Shown here piece by piece: positions 13,840 through 14,250 of a stretch of DNA of 14,250 nt. The position numbers and the translations under genes were made by a program. Origin of the DNA: CAIOZW01 sp049317725 (GTDB lineage: Bacteria; Acidobacteriota; Blastocatellia; RBC074); the NCBI GenBank assembly GCA_049317725.1, contig JBMOHS010000104.1, forward strand, positions 1-14,250, written 5' to 3'. Every line of letters begins with the position of its first letter. Position 1 is the stretch's first letter. The notes below the pieces were generated by a model. The model was given only the letters and a program-made list of their open reading frames with translations, did not search any database and was not told the origin of the DNA.

Positions 13840-14250
13840 TCAGGCCATGTTTTCGATGATCGCACTGGCAAACTCGCTCGTCTTGAGCTTGGTCGCCCCC
13901 TGCATCTGTCGTTCAAGGTCGTAGGTGACGCGCTTCTGGGCAATGGTCTGGACCATTCCGTTGATGATCAGATCGCGTGCTTCGAGCCATCCAAGGTGCT
14001 CAAACATCATGACGCCAGAGAGGATGACGGACGAGGGATTGATGACATCGAGCCCGGCATACTTCGGGGCGGTGCCGTGCGTCGCCTCGAAGACGGCGGC
14101 CTCGTCCCCGATGTTGGCGCCTGGAGCCATGCCAAGCCCGCCGACCTGGGCGGCGCAGGCGTCCGAGAGATAGTCGCCGTTGAGGTTCGGGGTGGCAATG
14201 ACGGAGTACTCGTCCGGGCGCAGCAGGACCTGCTGGAACATGGCGTCCGC
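13840..14250 (-). CDS. icd: Isocitrate dehydrogenase, NADP-dependent (C-terminal part)
   Basis: Only the last 136 codons are in the window; the gene starts beyond the right edge. The enzyme converts isocitrate to 2-oxoglutarate and CO2 with NADP. The visible part closely resembles E. coli Icd: RPDEYSVIATPNLNGDYLSD, AAQVGGLGMAPGANIGDE, FEATHGTAPKYAG and the end FASAIIENMA. The coenzyme-selecting residues of E. coli Icd (Lys344-Tyr345 and Tyr391/Arg395) correspond to PKYAG and VTYDLER here, which supports NADP over NAD. It is followed by mdh after 82 bases that contain only the mdh ribosome site. No terminator is seen between them. Confidence 0.97.
   Translation of the reverse strand, partial: ADAMFQQVLLRPDEYSVIATPNLNGDYLSDACAAQVGGLGMAPGANIGDEAAVFEATHGTAPKYAGLDVINPSSVILSGVMMFEHLGWLEARDLIINGMVQTIAQKRVTYDLERQMQGATKLKTSEFASAIIENMA

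Noticed and set aside
13758..13943. N-terminal extension of malate dehydrogenase into icd
   Set aside because: The family start MARKKITVVGAG at 13757 has its own ribosome site, and the extension would overlap the icd coding end out of frame.

Overview
Every gene I can support lies on the minus strand, so the window reads from right to left. The layout is dense and GC-rich, GTG starts are common, and short gaps or 4-base overlaps join several genes. The products are core housekeeping proteins of a Gram-negative (diderm) bacterium. Outer membrane: a BamD-type lipoprotein is encoded. Central metabolism: an E. coli-type NADP isocitrate dehydrogenase sits beside an LDH-like malate dehydrogenase. 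The mix of valS-nadC-birA, an uncharacterised protein coupled to birA, a receiver protein with an acidic linker and a single-PASTA membrane protein reminds me of Acidobacteriota. That placement is an impression from gene content. Methylomirabilota, Nitrospirota or a deltaproteobacterial lineage would also fit.

Right third (about 9.9-14.25 kb): the 3' end of icd and a complete mdh form a TCA-cycle pair. A 368-base gene-free stretch follows, with a terminator-like hairpin holding three hexamers at 10-bp spacing and a second hairpin in the greA leader. Next come greA, a small single-pass PASTA protein, and a BamD-like lipoprotein with a consensus -35 box upstream and a C-terminal extension. A perfect 14-bp stem-loop closes that group.

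Middle (about 4.4-9.94 kb): a receiver-domain protein, valyl-tRNA synthetase, nicotinate-nucleotide pyrophosphorylase (NAD synthesis) and biotin-protein ligase follow with small gaps.

Left third (1-4.43 kb): a conserved-looking gene of unknown function overlaps birA by 4 bases. It is followed by a RumA/RlmD-type RNA uracil-5-methyltransferase and a large ComEC/Rec2 DNA-uptake channel gene that runs off the left edge. comEC is unbroken for about 754 codons. A 17-bp G-rich tandem repeat lies between the methyltransferase gene and comEC. A 9-bp repeat with the same core word in opposite orientation lies inside comEC at the window edge.

I see no phage, defence, CRISPR, transposon, tRNA or rRNA features and no evidence of a new multi-gene system. 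The points most worth a second look are the paired G-rich repeats around comEC, the structured mdh-greA intergenic region, and the unknown gene translationally coupled to birA.
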